Part shown: positions 10,031-19,185 of the stretch, piece after piece
Numbering within the stretch: position 1 is the stretch's first letter
How the letters are laid out: each line of letters starts with the position of its first letter
NCBI RefSeq assembly: GCF_007829955.1
Contig: NZ_VIWX01000001.1
Location: 1,736,001-1,800,000 of the forward strand
Source: Saccharopolyspora dendranthemae
Lineage (GTDB): Bacteria > Actinomycetota > Actinomycetes > Mycobacteriales > Pseudonocardiaceae
Direction: 5' to 3'
DNA: 64,000 bases
The notes under the pieces: model-generated
Databases searched by the model: none
Told to the model about the DNA's origin: nothing
What the model saw: only the letters and a program-made list of their open reading frames with translations
Made by a program: the position numbers and the translations under genes

Positions 10031-10070
10031 GAAGGGGGAGCCGCACTTCACCGAGTGCGGCTCCCCCTTC
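10031..10070. terminator. Bidirectional terminator between asnB and the sensor kinase
   Basis: A perfect 17-bp inverted repeat (GAAGGGGGAGCCGCACT and its complement) with a six-base loop lies 13 bp after the asnB stop and 6 bp before the stop of the convergent kinase gene. There is no long T run, as is common for actinobacterial hairpin terminators. It can serve both genes. Confidence 0.85.
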
Positions 10071-10076
10071 TCGCGT

Positions 10077-11519
10077 TCAGCCGACCGGCAGCAGGAGGCG
10101 GAAGACACTGCCCCCACCGGGATTCTCGTGCAGCTCCAGGCGACCACCGTGCGCCTGCGCCAGAGCCCCGGCGATGGCCAGCCCCAGCCCCGTACCGCCC
10201 GAGGCGCGCGTCCGGCCGTCGTCGACGCGGTAGAAGCGGTCGAAGATCTTCGCCGCGTGCTCCGGCGGAATTCCCGGCCCGGTGTCGGCGACCGTCACCG
10301 AGACCATCCTCGTGCCGTGGCCGGGTTCCGCCCCGGCCGCCGCGAGCGCCTGGTCGCTCGCGGCCGCGTGCGCGAGCTCGACCGCGATCGGCGAGCCCGG
10401 CGGCGTGTGCACGAGGGCGTTGTTGACCAGGTTGGTCAGGACCTGGCGCAGCCGAGCGCCGTCACCCAGCACGCGCAGGCCTTCGGGCGCGTCGAGCACG
10501 ATCTCGCGTTCCGGATCGCGAGCCCTGGCGTCCTGCACGGCATCCCGGGCCAGCGGGACCAGATCCAGGTCCACCAGGTCGATGGTGCGCTGCCGGTCGA
10601 GCCGGGCCAGCAGCAGCATGTCCTCCACCAGACCACCCATCCGGACGGATTCGGCCTCGATGCGGCCCATCATCATCCGGACGTCCTCCGGCTCGTGGGC
10701 CTCGCTGCGGCGGTAGAGCTCGGCGAAACCGCGGATCGAGGTCAGCGGGGTGCGCAGCTCGTGCGAGGCATCGGCGACGAACCTGCGGAGCCGGTCCTCG
10801 GAGCGCTCCCGCTGCTGCAACGCGTCGGTCAGCCGCCCCAGCATCGTGTTCAACGCCTCGCCGAGCCGGCCGGTCTCGGTGCTCGGATCCTGGTCCGGCA
10901 CCCGACGGTCCAGTTGACCTGCGGCGATCCCGTCCGCCGTGTCCTCGATGCGCGCCAGCGGGCGCAGGCTGAGCCGGACGGTGCCCGCGGCGGCCAGGGC
11001 CAGCACCAGCAGCACAGCGCCACCCACGACCAGCTCGATGATCACCAGCTGCCCGACCGTCGCCTGGGCGTTCCCCATCGACAGTGCGAGAACCACGTTG
11101 CGCCCGCCGGCGAGCTGGACGCGCCGCACCCGCCAGTCCGAGCCGCCCGCCCGGTCCGGAACGGTGCCGATCTGCGGACCGCGCTCCGGGTTGAGCAGGA
11201 GGGGCCCTCCCGAATCACCTTCCTCCGCACCGATCATCCCGCCCACCTGCTCACCGGCGGCGTCGAAGATCAGCACGCGGAACTCGGTCGGCAGCTCACC
11301 CCGCCCGGGACCGCCGGGTGGGCGGTGCATGGGATCCGGAGGCGGCATCCGGCCCGCCTCCCACGGCATCGACAGCTCGGCGAGCCGGTCATCGGTGCGC
11401 TCCACCAGCGACCGGTTGAGCAGCGCCACGCTGGTGAACCCCATCAGCAGCAAGCCCACGACCAGTGCGCCGACCAGCACGAGCACGAGCCGGCCGCGCA
11501 GCGTGCGGAAGACCTTCAT
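10077..11519 (-). CDS. Two-component sensor histidine kinase
   Basis: This 480-residue membrane kinase starts at MKVFRTLRGRL, where its ATG overlaps the stop of the upstream response regulator by four bases. It has one helix at about 10-33, an extracytoplasmic sensor of about 120 residues with a Pro/Gly-rich stretch (PPDPMHRPPGGPG), a second helix near 156-180 and a HAMP linker. The phosphorylated histidine lies in DASHELRTPLTSI near residue 257, followed by a HATPase domain with DTGPGIPPE and GGTGLGLAI. The signal is unknown. It neighbours envelope glycosyltransferases, so a cell-surface cue is plausible, but this is inferred from position only. Confidence 0.9.
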   Translation of the reverse strand: MKVFRTLRGRLVLVLVGALVVGLLLMGFTSVALLNRSLVERTDDRLAELSMPWEAGRMPPPDPMHRPPGGPGRGELPTEFRVLIFDAAGEQVGGMIGAEEGDSGGPLLLNPERGPQIGTVPDRAGGSDWRVRRVQLAGGRNVVLALSMGNAQATVGQLVIIELVVGGAVLLVLALAAAGTVRLSLRPLARIEDTADGIAAGQLDRRVPDQDPSTETGRLGEALNTMLGRLTDALQQRERSEDRLRRFVADASHELRTPLTSIRGFAELYRRSEAHEPEDVRMMMGRIEAESVRMGGLVEDMLLLARLDRQRTIDLVDLDLVPLARDAVQDARARDPEREIVLDAPEGLRVLGDGARLRQVLTNLVNNALVHTPPGSPIAVELAHAAASDQALAAAGAEPGHGTRMVSVTVADTGPGIPPEHAAKIFDRFYRVDDGRTRASGGTGLGLAIAGALAQAHGGRLELHENPGGGSVFRLLLPVG

Positions 11520-12232
11520 CGGTTCTCCGGGGGAAGGCGCAGCACGTAGCCGACACCGCGGATCGTGTGGATCAGCGGCGGGGACACGAAGTCGACCTTC
11601 CGCCGCAGGTAGCTGATGTAGGACTCCACGATCCTGGAGTCGCCGCCGAACTCGTAGTTCCACACCCGGTCCAGGATCTGCACCTTGCTGACCACCTTCT
11701 CCGCGTTGATCAGCAGGTACCGCAGCAGCTTGAACTCGGTCGGCGACAGGCTCACCAGCTGCCCGGCCCTGCGGACCTCGTAGGTGTCCTCGTCGAGCTC
11801 CAGGTCCTGGTAGCGCAGCGTGGCCCCGTCGTCCTGCTCCGGGCGGACCCGCCGCAGGATCGCCCGGAGCCGAAGCACGACCTCGTCCAGGCTGAACGGC
11901 TTGGTGACGTAGTCGTCGCCGCCCGCCGTCAACCCGGCGATCCGGTCCTCGACCGCGTCCCGGGCGGTGAGGAACAGGACCGGTACGGTGCTGCCCGCGC
12001 TGCGCAGCTCGGTGGCGACGGAGAACCCGTCGCGGTCCGGCAGCATCACGTCCAGCACGACGATGTCCGGGTGGAAATCGCCCGCCTCGCGCAACGCCTC
12101 CTCACCGGTCGCGGCGCCGCGGACCTCGAACCCGCTGAGGCGCAGGGCCGCGGCCAGCAGCTCCAGGATGTTGGGCTCGTCGTCCACGACGAGCACTCGC
12201 GCTCCGTTGCTGTCCTCCACGCCCTCCAGCAT
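11516..12232 (-). CDS. OmpR-family response regulator
   Basis: This 238-residue DNA-binding regulator is the partner of the downstream kinase. The receiver domain has VVDDEPNIL, phospho-acceptor Asp61 in IVVLDVMLPDRDG and the conserved lysine in DYVTKPFSLDE. The C-terminal winged helix reads VSLSPTEFKLLRYLL ... VESYISYLRRKVD. It belongs to the actinobacterial group that includes M. tuberculosis TrcR and TcrA, but I would not assign one of those names. It is the first gene of a two-gene unit. The next gene upstream on the same strand is the GT39 glycosyltransferase, separated by 171 bp that contain a 68-bp palindrome. Confidence 0.9.
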   Translation of the reverse strand: MLEGVEDSNGARVLVVDDEPNILELLAAALRLSGFEVRGAATGEEALREAGDFHPDIVVLDVMLPDRDGFSVATELRSAGSTVPVLFLTARDAVEDRIAGLTAGGDDYVTKPFSLDEVVLRLRAILRRVRPEQDDGATLRYQDLELDEDTYEVRRAGQLVSLSPTEFKLLRYLLINAEKVVSKVQILDRVWNYEFGGDSRIVESYISYLRRKVDFVSPPLIHTIRGVGYVLRLPPENR

Positions 12233-12307
12233 CGCTCACCTCCCTGGGAAAACCCTGGAAACCGGCTGAACGCCCACCCCGCACCCGCCGCACGACTGCC
12301 GGAGAAG

Positions 12308-12375
12308 CCCAGTTTTAGTCATAACTGAGCCGACATTTCGGACATGATCATGGCTCGGTTTGGACTAAAACTGGG
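12308..12375. repeat. 68-bp palindromic repeat, copy 1
   Basis: Arms begin CCCAGTTTTAGTC and end with the complement. The left arm then reads ATAACTGAG against CTCGGTTTG on the right, so three base pairs in mid-stem are broken. The centre contains GACATTTCGGACATGATCAT. It lies 28 bp past the stop of the GT39 gene that ends at 12404, so it probably acts as that gene's terminator. It is identical to copy 2 at 18059. Confidence 0.9.
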
Positions 12376-12403
12376 CCCTGCCTCACCCACCTCAGTGGAA
12401 GCG

Positions 12404-14533
12404 TCACCCGCAGGTGTAGAGCTGCTGGGAGGAGTCCGTCGAGCCGCCGTAGGTGGCGGGGTCGACGAGGGTGCAGTTCTGCTTCACCCAGTTCTCCCGG
12501 TCGGTGGCCGCCTGGCCGCCTCCGGGCATCTGCGCGCCGCCTCGCCCGTCGTCCTGCTGCTGGCCGTCTTGAGGCTGGGCGCTCTGGTTCTGATCGTCCT
12601 GGTCCGGGGTCTGGGGGTTCTGAGCATCGGCGGAGCGCATCATGCCTCCCGGGCCGCCTCCCAGCAGGACGAAGCCGAGCTGGCCTCGCTGCTTCCACTC
12701 GGCGAGCCGGGCGACCGAGGGCGCGTCATCGGACCCCATGAAGCCGCCCATGCCGACCACCGTCAGATCCGTGTTGATGATGTAGCTCGACGCGCCGTTC
12801 GCACCGCCCTCCACCGCCAGCGGAACCTCCACACCACCCGCGTTGGCCTGCACGTGATCGACGATCTTCTGCTGATCGGCGCTCAGCGACGCTCCGCCCG
12901 GACCGCCCATGCCACCACCGCTGCCTCGGTCGCCGGACGCGCCCGGAGGCATCTGACCGTCCATCCCCGGAGGGGCCTGCCGGTCCGCCGAAGGCATGCG
13001 GCCTTGCCGCCCACCACCCGGCCCGCCCATCGACGTCTCCGGGCCGGCCATCGGGTTGACCCCGCCCATCATCCCGGTCTCGCCGCCGACCACACCGATC
13101 ACCGACCAGGTCGCGGGCACCGCGAGCACCGCCGTCAGGGCGAGCGCGAAACCGGCCTTGGCCAGCCCCGGACGTCCGCGCCGGCCGACCACCAAGACCA
13201 CCAGCGCCAGCACGCCGACCCCCACGGCCAGGTAGCCGGTCCACGGGTGCCAGCTCATGTCCCGAGCCACCACGGTCATCGCCCAGGTCACGCTGAGCGC
13301 GACACCGGCGGGCAGCAGCAACCAGGCCTTCCCACCCGGCCGCCGGTACCACTGCCAGAACCGGACCAGGCCGGCCCCGACCACCGCGCCGACCGCAGGC
13401 GCCAGCATCGTCGTGTAGTAGGGGTGCATGGTGCCCTGGGCGAAGCTGAACATCACCGCGATGACGACCAGCCAACCGCCCCACAGCACCCAGCCGGCGA
13501 TCTGCTCGCGGTCGGGGGAACCACCCGCGCGCCAGCGCCGCGCACCGAACACCAGCATCGCGACCAACACCAACCCGCACAGCGGAAGCAGCCAGCTGAT
13601 CTGACCCGCCAGCTGCTCGTTGAACATCCGCAGCACGCCGGCGGTTCCGGAGAACCCGCCACCGCCGCCAGGACCTCCCCCGCCGGGTCCACCACCGGGA
13701 CCGCCGCCCTGACCGGCACCCTCGCCGAGGATCCGGCCGAAGCCGTTGTAACCGAAGATCAGGTCCCACGCCGAACCATCCGTGCTGCCACCGATGTAGG
13801 GCTTGGGCGACGGCCACAGCGCGGTCGCCACCACCCACCAGAACGAGCTCACCAGCAGCACTCCCGCGGCGACGCCGAGGTCGGCGATCTTCCGGCCCGC
13901 ACCGTTCCTGCTGCCCACCAGGTAGGCCGCGACGAACGCCGGCAACACCATCCAGGCCTGCAGCATCTTGGTCATGAACCCGCAGCCGACCAGGAACGCG
14001 GCCAACGCGATCCAGCCGGTCGAGCGGCGTTGGGACGACATCGCCCGCGTCATCGCCCAGGCTGCGGCCACGACCAGCAGCACCAGCAGCGTGTCCGGGT
14101 TGTTGTCCCGGTTGATCAGCACCGAGGTGGGGCTCAGCGCCAGCACCAGAGAGGCGATCAGCGCGGCGTTCTCACCGGCCCACCGACGCACCGTGCCATG
14201 CAGCAGGAACACGGCCACGACACCGCAGATCGCCTGCGGGAACAGCACTGCGAACTGGTGGAACCCGAAGATCTTCACCGAGATCACCTGCAACCACAGG
14301 GCCATCGGCGGCTTGTCGACGGTGACGACACCGGCGGCGTCGAACGAGCCGAAGAAGAAGGTCTCGAAGCTCGTCGACATCGATTTCACGGCCGCGGAGT
14401 AGTAGCCGTTTCCCCAGGAACTCCCGATCCCCCAGAGGTGGAGCACGGCTGCGAGCGCGCAGATCCCGGCCAGCGCGAGCCGCCGCGGCTCCACGCGCGT
14501 TCGCTGCGGAGCAGCCTCTTCGACTGCGATCAT
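12404..14533 (-). CDS. GT39/ArnT-like polytopic glycosyltransferase
   Basis: This 709-residue membrane protein has about twelve hydrophobic helices. It has the marks of the GT39/PMT-ArnT superfamily, which moves a sugar from a polyprenyl-phosphate carrier to an acceptor outside the membrane: an acidic residue and VTVDKPPMALWLQ in the first extracytoplasmic loop and INRDNNPDTLL after a later helix. A glycine-rich insert (GGGPGGGPGGGGPGGGGG, about residues 270-297) interrupts the middle. The last 170 residues form an extracytoplasmic domain ending with NCTLVDPATYGG ... LYTC, a likely disulfide pair. Its ATG overlaps the stop of the GT2-GtrA gene by four bases. The sugar and acceptor are not known. 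Confidence 0.82.
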   Translation of the reverse strand: MIAVEEAAPQRTRVEPRRLALAGICALAAVLHLWGIGSSWGNGYYSAAVKSMSTSFETFFFGSFDAAGVVTVDKPPMALWLQVISVKIFGFHQFAVLFPQAICGVVAVFLLHGTVRRWAGENAALIASLVLALSPTSVLINRDNNPDTLLVLLVVAAAWAMTRAMSSQRRSTGWIALAAFLVGCGFMTKMLQAWMVLPAFVAAYLVGSRNGAGRKIADLGVAAGVLLVSSFWWVVATALWPSPKPYIGGSTDGSAWDLIFGYNGFGRILGEGAGQGGGPGGGPGGGGPGGGGGFSGTAGVLRMFNEQLAGQISWLLPLCGLVLVAMLVFGARRWRAGGSPDREQIAGWVLWGGWLVVIAVMFSFAQGTMHPYYTTMLAPAVGAVVGAGLVRFWQWYRRPGGKAWLLLPAGVALSVTWAMTVVARDMSWHPWTGYLAVGVGVLALVVLVVGRRGRPGLAKAGFALALTAVLAVPATWSVIGVVGGETGMMGGVNPMAGPETSMGGPGGGRQGRMPSADRQAPPGMDGQMPPGASGDRGSGGGMGGPGGASLSADQQKIVDHVQANAGGVEVPLAVEGGANGASSYIINTDLTVVGMGGFMGSDDAPSVARLAEWKQRGQLGFVLLGGGPGGMMRSADAQNPQTPDQDDQNQSAQPQDGQQQDDGRGGAQMPGGGQAATDRENWVKQNCTLVDPATYGGSTDSSQQLYTCG

Positions 14534-15780
14534 GATGCTTCTTCTCCCTCGGCCGGGGCCGCGAAGACCCAGGAGCGGAGCAGTACGAACCGAAGAGCGG
14601 TACCGACCACTGAGGACAGGACGAGAGCCAGAACCTCCAGCCAGCGCGACGGATCAGCCGAGTAGGCGTGCAACCCGAGCAGCGTTCCGGAGGTGACGAC
14701 GTAGTACAGCGCGAACACGATCAGCCCTTGCGCGTGCACCCGCCTGGAAGAGCCGTGTTGCTGCAGGAACGTGTAGCGGCGGTTGGCCTCCGTGTTCCAC
14801 AGCGTCGTGACCGTCAGCGCGACCAGGTTCGCCAGCAGCGGTGGCCACCAACCGCGCAGGAGCGCGTAGAGCACCGAGGTGAGCGCAGTGGACACCAGAC
14901 CGATCGCACCGAACGAGACCAGCTGCCACAGCAGCCCGTTCTCCCGCTTCGCCAGCACCGCTCGCGGGTGCGCGGCCCGGGGTTGCGGACGTTGCGGCAA
15001 GCCCGGAACCCGCGCGGCATCGGTCACCTTGGCTCGCGCGACCCGGATCAGCCCGGCGACGTCGTCGGTCGCCGTGCGCACCACGTTCACCCGCGTGTCC
15101 ACGTCCTCGACCCAGTCCACGGGCACCTCGTGCACGCGCAGGCCGTTGTGCTCGGCCAGCAGCAGCAGTTCGGTGTCGAAGAACCACGACTCGTCCCGCA
15201 CCTGCCGCAGCAGCGGGCGGATCACGTCGGTGCGGGCCGCCTTGAACCCGCACTGGGCGTCGGTGAACCGCGCTCCGTGCGTCCACCTGATCATCTTGTT
15301 GTAACCGCGGGAGATCATCTCCCGCTTCCCGCCGCGCACCGTCCGCGCACCGGGGGCCAGCCGGGAACCGGCCGCGAGATCAGAATGCCCGTTGACCAGG
15401 GGCGCGACCAGCGGCAGCAGCGCGTCCAGCCCGGTCGAGAGATCGACGTCCATGTAGACCACGACATCGGCGTCGCTGTACTCCCAGGCGGTGCGCAGCG
15501 CGAGACCGCGTCCCTTGCGGTCCAGGTGCAGCACCCTCACGTGGGCGAACTCCTGCGCCAGCCGGTGCGCCACCTCCAGCGTCGAGTCCGTGCTGGCGTT
15601 GTCGACGACCGTGATCGACCACGAGAAGGGAAATCCCTCGCCCAGGTACCGGCTCAGCACCTCCAAGCACCCGGGAAGGGAACGTTCCTCGTTGTAGACC
15701 GGGACGACCACGTCGACCGTCGCGGTCCGGTTCGACGCTCGACGCACTTCCTCGGCGCCGAGCTGCGGCACGGCACTCAT
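14530..15780 (-). CDS. GT2 polyprenyl-phosphate glycosyltransferase fused to a GtrA domain
   Basis: This 416-residue protein joins two functions. Residues about 20-270 are a family-2 glycosyltransferase of the dolichyl-phosphate sugar synthase type (VVVPVYNEERSLPGCL, VVDNASTDST, the DxD motif in VYMDVDLSTG, QCGFKAART). Residues about 285-410 are four hydrophobic helices of the GtrA family, proposed to flip lipid-linked sugars. Together they could make a polyprenyl-phosphate sugar on the inside and present it outside. It leads an operon with the GT39 gene that overlaps it by four bases and faces a second GT39 gene across 187 bp. A GGTGGTGGGAG stretch precedes the ATG. Confidence 0.88.
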   Translation of the reverse strand: MSAVPQLGAEEVRRASNRTATVDVVVPVYNEERSLPGCLEVLSRYLGEGFPFSWSITVVDNASTDSTLEVAHRLAQEFAHVRVLHLDRKGRGLALRTAWEYSDADVVVYMDVDLSTGLDALLPLVAPLVNGHSDLAAGSRLAPGARTVRGGKREMISRGYNKMIRWTHGARFTDAQCGFKAARTDVIRPLLRQVRDESWFFDTELLLLAEHNGLRVHEVPVDWVEDVDTRVNVVRTATDDVAGLIRVARAKVTDAARVPGLPQRPQPRAAHPRAVLAKRENGLLWQLVSFGAIGLVSTALTSVLYALLRGWWPPLLANLVALTVTTLWNTEANRRYTFLQQHGSSRRVHAQGLIVFALYYVVTSGTLLGLHAYSADPSRWLEVLALVLSSVVGTALRFVLLRSWVFAAPAEGEEAS

Positions 15781-15967
15781 CTCCCACCACCTCTCATCCG
15801 GTTCCGCTCCATCAAGCCGGACGCAGGTGCGAGCCCCGTTGACGGAACCTGGGAATCAGCTGGGAGTGGCTCTTCTCCAGCGGACGTGCAGCCGGCTCGC
15901 ACGTTCCTCCCAGCCGCGGCAGCCACCCTCGACGCTCGGAATGCCCGTCCGGAGAGGAATCCGCGCC

Positions 15968-18037
15968 ATGGCCGCACGTCTGCGTCTGCCGCTCGCCCGC
16001 ACCGGGGAGCCGAGATGGTCCCCTCCCGCTCGCTGGGTCGTGCTGGTGATCGCCGCGTTCCTCAACACGTGGGCGCTGTCGATCAACGAGTGGGCGAACA
16101 CGTACTACTCGGCAGCCGTGCTGGGGATGACGCGGAGCTGGGAGGCCTTCTTCTACGGCGCGCTGGACGCCGGATCGTTCATCACGGTCGACAAGCCTCC
16201 GCTGGCTCTGTGGTTGCAGGCGTTGTCGGCACGGGTCTTCGGGTTCAACACCTGGAGCCTCCTGCTGCCGCAGGCCGTCGCGGGCGTGGTCGCGGTGTGG
16301 GTCGTCCAGCACGTGGTGCGGCGGAGTTCCGGTCCCCTCGCCGGAGCGCTTGCCGGACTCGCGCTGGCGGTAACGCCGATCGCGGTCGTGATGGCCCGCC
16401 ACAACAACCCCGACATGCTGCTGACCCTGCTGCTGACGCTGGCGTTGTGGGCCGCTTCCCACGCGATCCGGTCCGGGACGCTGCTCCCGCTGGTGTGGTG
16501 CGCGGTGGCCGTCGGCCTGGCGTTCAACACGAAGATGCTCCAGGCGTTCCTCGTGGTTCCGGTGGTCGCCGTGGTCTACCTCGTGGCCGCCCGTCCGAAG
16601 TGGACGCGCAAGCTGCTGAACCTGGTCGTCGCCGGTGGCGTGCTGGCGGCGGTGAGCGTGTCGTGGCTGGCCGTGGTCGATCTGGTGCCGAGCTCGGCGC
16701 GCCCCTACGTGGGCGGCAGCACCGACAACACGGTCCTGGACCTGCTGCTGGGCTACAACGGGCTCGGCCGCGTCGAAGGGCAGGCCCAGATCATGTCGCC
16801 CGGGATGATGGGCGGCGGCGGGCCAGGTGGTGGGTCACCAGGGGGCATGCCCGGTGGCGGAGCACCCCCGGCCGGTGCGATGGCCGGCGGCCCAGGTGGG
16901 CCCGGCGGTGGTGGGCCTGGCGGTGGTGGCGGCGGGATGGACGACGCCGGTCTGACCCGGTTGTTCAGCGGCGAGGTCGCGCCGCAGATCGGTTGGCTGT
17001 TCCCGCTCGCGCTGTTCGGCGCGGTCGCGGTGCTCGTGCGCCTCCGACGCCGTCCCCGGCACGACGCCGAACGCGCGGACTTCCTGCTGTGGGCCGGAAC
17101 ACTACTGGTCACCGGGGCTGTGTTCACCTTCGCGTCGGGCATTTGGCACACCTACTACACGGTCGCTCTGGCACCACCGCTCGCCGCGCTGACCGGCATG
17201 GGCGTCCACGCGATGTGGCGCCTGACCCGCGACACCGAGTGGTGGGGCCTCCTGCTCCCGGTCTCGGTCATCGCCACCGGTTTCTGGAGCGCGCACCTGC
17301 TCGGCGGGAACGAGGACTTCCTGCCGTGGATGGGAACCGTTGTCGCAGCGGTCTCCCTCGCCGCGGGAATCGCGATGATGGTTCCCCTGCTCCTCTCCCG
17401 CCACGGTGGACGTGACAGGAAGCGTCCCTTCATCGCGGTCGGCGCCCTGGTGGGAGTCCTCGCTTCGCTGGCGGGCCCGACGACGTACGCGGTGACGCCG
17501 CTGTCCACACCGGTGGGAGCAACGTTCCCCTCCGCAGGTCCCAGCGGTGGTGCGGGCGGTGGACCGGGAGGCGGGCGGATGCCCGACGGCGGTCAACGAC
17601 CGAACGGCGCGCAGCCGGCCAGGATGCCGGACGGCGGCGAGCGGTCCGGCAGCGAGCAGGTCAGTCCTCAGCTGATGCGCTACCTCACCGACCACCACGC
17701 CGACGAGACCTGGCTGGTGGCCGTGGTGGGATCGATGGTCGCGGCGCCGGTCATCCTCGAAACCGGGCAACCGGTGATGGCAGTCGGCGGCTACAACGGC
17801 AACGACCCGACCCCGACGGTCGACGAGCTCCAGGAGCACGTCGCCGACGGGGAGCTCCGGTACGTGTGGACCAGCGGCACCTCGGGAGTGCGGAGCGCGG
17901 GAGGCGAGGTGGACACCGCAGTGGTGGACGCGGCCATGGGATGGGTCGCCCAGCACTGCGCGATCGTTGACCCGGCCGCCTACGGAGGCGACACCACCGC
18001 CACCACGCACCTCCACGACTGCAGAGGCGCCGCATGA
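15968..18037 (+). CDS. Second GT39/ArnT-like polytopic glycosyltransferase
   Basis: This 689-residue protein is a paralogue of the GT39 protein encoded at 12404-14533. The start at MAARLRLPLAR is preceded by GGAGAGG with a ten-base gap; longer frames have no site. Shared motifs are NEWANTYYSAAV, FITVDKPPLALWLQ and ARHNNPDMLL. A Gly/Pro/Met-rich insert covers about residues 279-324, and the C-terminal extracytoplasmic domain ends with HCAIVDPAAYGG ... LHDC. It is divergent from the GT2-GtrA gene, so one intergenic region could control both. Two acceptor glycosyltransferases with one donor synthase suggest two sites or acceptors using the same lipid-linked sugar. Confidence 0.82.
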   Translation: MAARLRLPLARTGEPRWSPPARWVVLVIAAFLNTWALSINEWANTYYSAAVLGMTRSWEAFFYGALDAGSFITVDKPPLALWLQALSARVFGFNTWSLLLPQAVAGVVAVWVVQHVVRRSSGPLAGALAGLALAVTPIAVVMARHNNPDMLLTLLLTLALWAASHAIRSGTLLPLVWCAVAVGLAFNTKMLQAFLVVPVVAVVYLVAARPKWTRKLLNLVVAGGVLAAVSVSWLAVVDLVPSSARPYVGGSTDNTVLDLLLGYNGLGRVEGQAQIMSPGMMGGGGPGGGSPGGMPGGGAPPAGAMAGGPGGPGGGGPGGGGGGMDDAGLTRLFSGEVAPQIGWLFPLALFGAVAVLVRLRRRPRHDAERADFLLWAGTLLVTGAVFTFASGIWHTYYTVALAPPLAALTGMGVHAMWRLTRDTEWWGLLLPVSVIATGFWSAHLLGGNEDFLPWMGTVVAAVSLAAGIAMMVPLLLSRHGGRDRKRPFIAVGALVGVLASLAGPTTYAVTPLSTPVGATFPSAGPSGGAGGGPGGGRMPDGGQRPNGAQPARMPDGGERSGSEQVSPQLMRYLTDHHADETWLVAVVGSMVAAPVILETGQPVMAVGGYNGNDPTPTVDELQEHVADGELRYVWTSGTSGVRSAGGEVDTAVVDAAMGWVAQHCAIVDPAAYGGDTTATTHLHDCRGAA

Positions 18038-18058
18038 CCAGCACCCGCCGCACCAAAT

Positions 18059-18126
18059 CCCAGTTTTAGTCATAACTGAGCCGACATTTCGGACATGATC
18101 ATGGCTCGGTTTGGACTAAAACTGGG
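18059..18126. repeat. 68-bp palindromic repeat, copy 2
   Basis: This copy is identical over all 68 bp to copy 1. It lies between the convergent ends of the GT39 gene (stop 21 bp away) and mutM (stop 39 bp away), and is suited to stop transcription from both sides. Confidence 0.9.
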
Positions 18127-18165
18127 ATGCTCCCGGGTTTCCGCTCTCGTGGCGTCGAAGTCGGC

Positions 18166-19050
18166 TCAGGAGTGCGCGTTGCGGGGTTTCGGTTGGCAGA
18201 CCGGGCAGGTGTAGGCGGAGCGATTCATCCAGGGGTCGCGGCGGATCGAGGCTCCGCACCGCGGACAGGGGTTCCCGCCCTGGCCGTAGACCGCCAGGGA
18301 GCGGTCGAAGTAGCCCGACTCGCCGTTGACGTTGACGTAGAGCGCGTCGAACGAGGTGCCGCCGACGTGCAGCGCTTCGCCGATGACGTCGGTGACGGCC
18401 GCGAACAGCTCGCGGATCTTGGGGCGCGTCATCGTCGCGGTCGGCCGCGCCCAGTGCAGCCGGACCCGCCACAGGGCCTCGTCGGCGTAGATGTTGCCGA
18501 TGCCCGAGACCAGGCTCTGGTCCAGCAGCGCTCGCTTGATGCCGGTGCGACGGCCGCGCAGTCGCTCGATCAGCCGGTCCAGATCGAACGCCGGCTCCAG
18601 CGGGTCGGGGGCGATGTGCGCGACCGGTTCGGGAAGCGCCACCCCGCCGACCTCGACGAGCTCGGCCAGCTGGAGCCCGCCGAAGGTGCGCTGATCGACG
18701 AACCGCAGCTCAGAACCGCCGTCGGCGAACCGCATCCGGACCCGCAAGTGCTTCTCATCAGGTGCGTCGGTGGGCTGCACGAGCAGCTGCCCGCTCATCC
18801 CGAGGTGCACGACCAGGGCTTCGCCATCGGTCGTCCCGGAGCCGTCGCCGAGTTCGATCCACAGGTACTTGCCGCGCCTGCGGGCGTCCGTCAGAACCCG
18901 CCCAGCGAGCCTCGCCGCGAGGTCCTGCGGCCCGGGCACGTGGCGGCGGACGGCACGCGGATGCAGCACTTCGACGCTGGAGAGCTTGCGGCCCACGGCG
19001 TGTTCGGCGACACCGCGGCGGACCACCTCGACCTCGGGCAACTCAGGCAC
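18166..19050 (-). CDS. mutM: Formamidopyrimidine-DNA glycosylase (Fpg/MutM)
   Basis: This 294-residue base-excision repair enzyme removes 8-oxoguanine and ring-opened purines. The GTG start giving (M)[12 protein letters not shown] is required because the proline after the initiator is the catalytic Schiff-base residue; AAAGGA precedes it. The glutamate two residues on and the C-terminal zinc finger ([11 protein letters not shown] ... YTCPVCQ) are intact. The central H2TH region contains [13 protein letters not shown]. In M. tuberculosis this gene also follows rnc. A 19-bp hairpin separates the two genes here. Confidence 0.96.
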   Translation of the reverse strand: MPELPEVEVVRRGVAEHAVGRKLSSVEVLHPRAVRRHVPGPQDLAARLAGRVLTDARRRGKYLWIELGDGSGTTDGEALVVHLGMSGQLLVQPTDAPDEKHLRVRMRFADGGSELRFVDQRTFGGLQLAELVEVGGVALPEPVAHIAPDPLEPAFDLDRLIERLRGRRTGIKRALLDQSLVSGIGNIYADEALWRVRLHWARPTATMTRPKIRELFAAVTDVIGEALHVGGTSFDALYVNVNGESGYFDRSLAVYGQGGNPCPRCGASIRRDPWMNRSAYTCPVCQPKPRNAHS

Positions 19051-19095
19051 GAGCACATCCTTTCCCACACCGGGCGAGCACCCGGAGGCGGGCGC

Positions 19096-19157
19096 GAAAG
19101 AGGGACGTGATCAGAGGCCGACCGGTAGTTCCCGGCCGCTGATCACGTCCCTCTTTC
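19096..19157. terminator. Long hairpin between rnc and mutM
   Basis: A perfect 19-bp inverted repeat (GAAAGAGGGACGTGATCAG and its complement) encloses a further GGCCG/CGGCC stem. It lies 28 bp after the rnc stop and 45 bp before the mutM start. It probably ends the yceD-rpmF-rnc transcript. Confidence 0.75.
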
Positions 19158-19185
19158 CGATCGGTTCGAGGTGAACCGACTTCGC

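Noticed and set aside
12308..18126. The two identical palindromes considered as ends of a mobile island
   Set aside because: No transposase, recombinase or target duplication is visible, and three further copies occur outside; a terminator role is enough to explain them.
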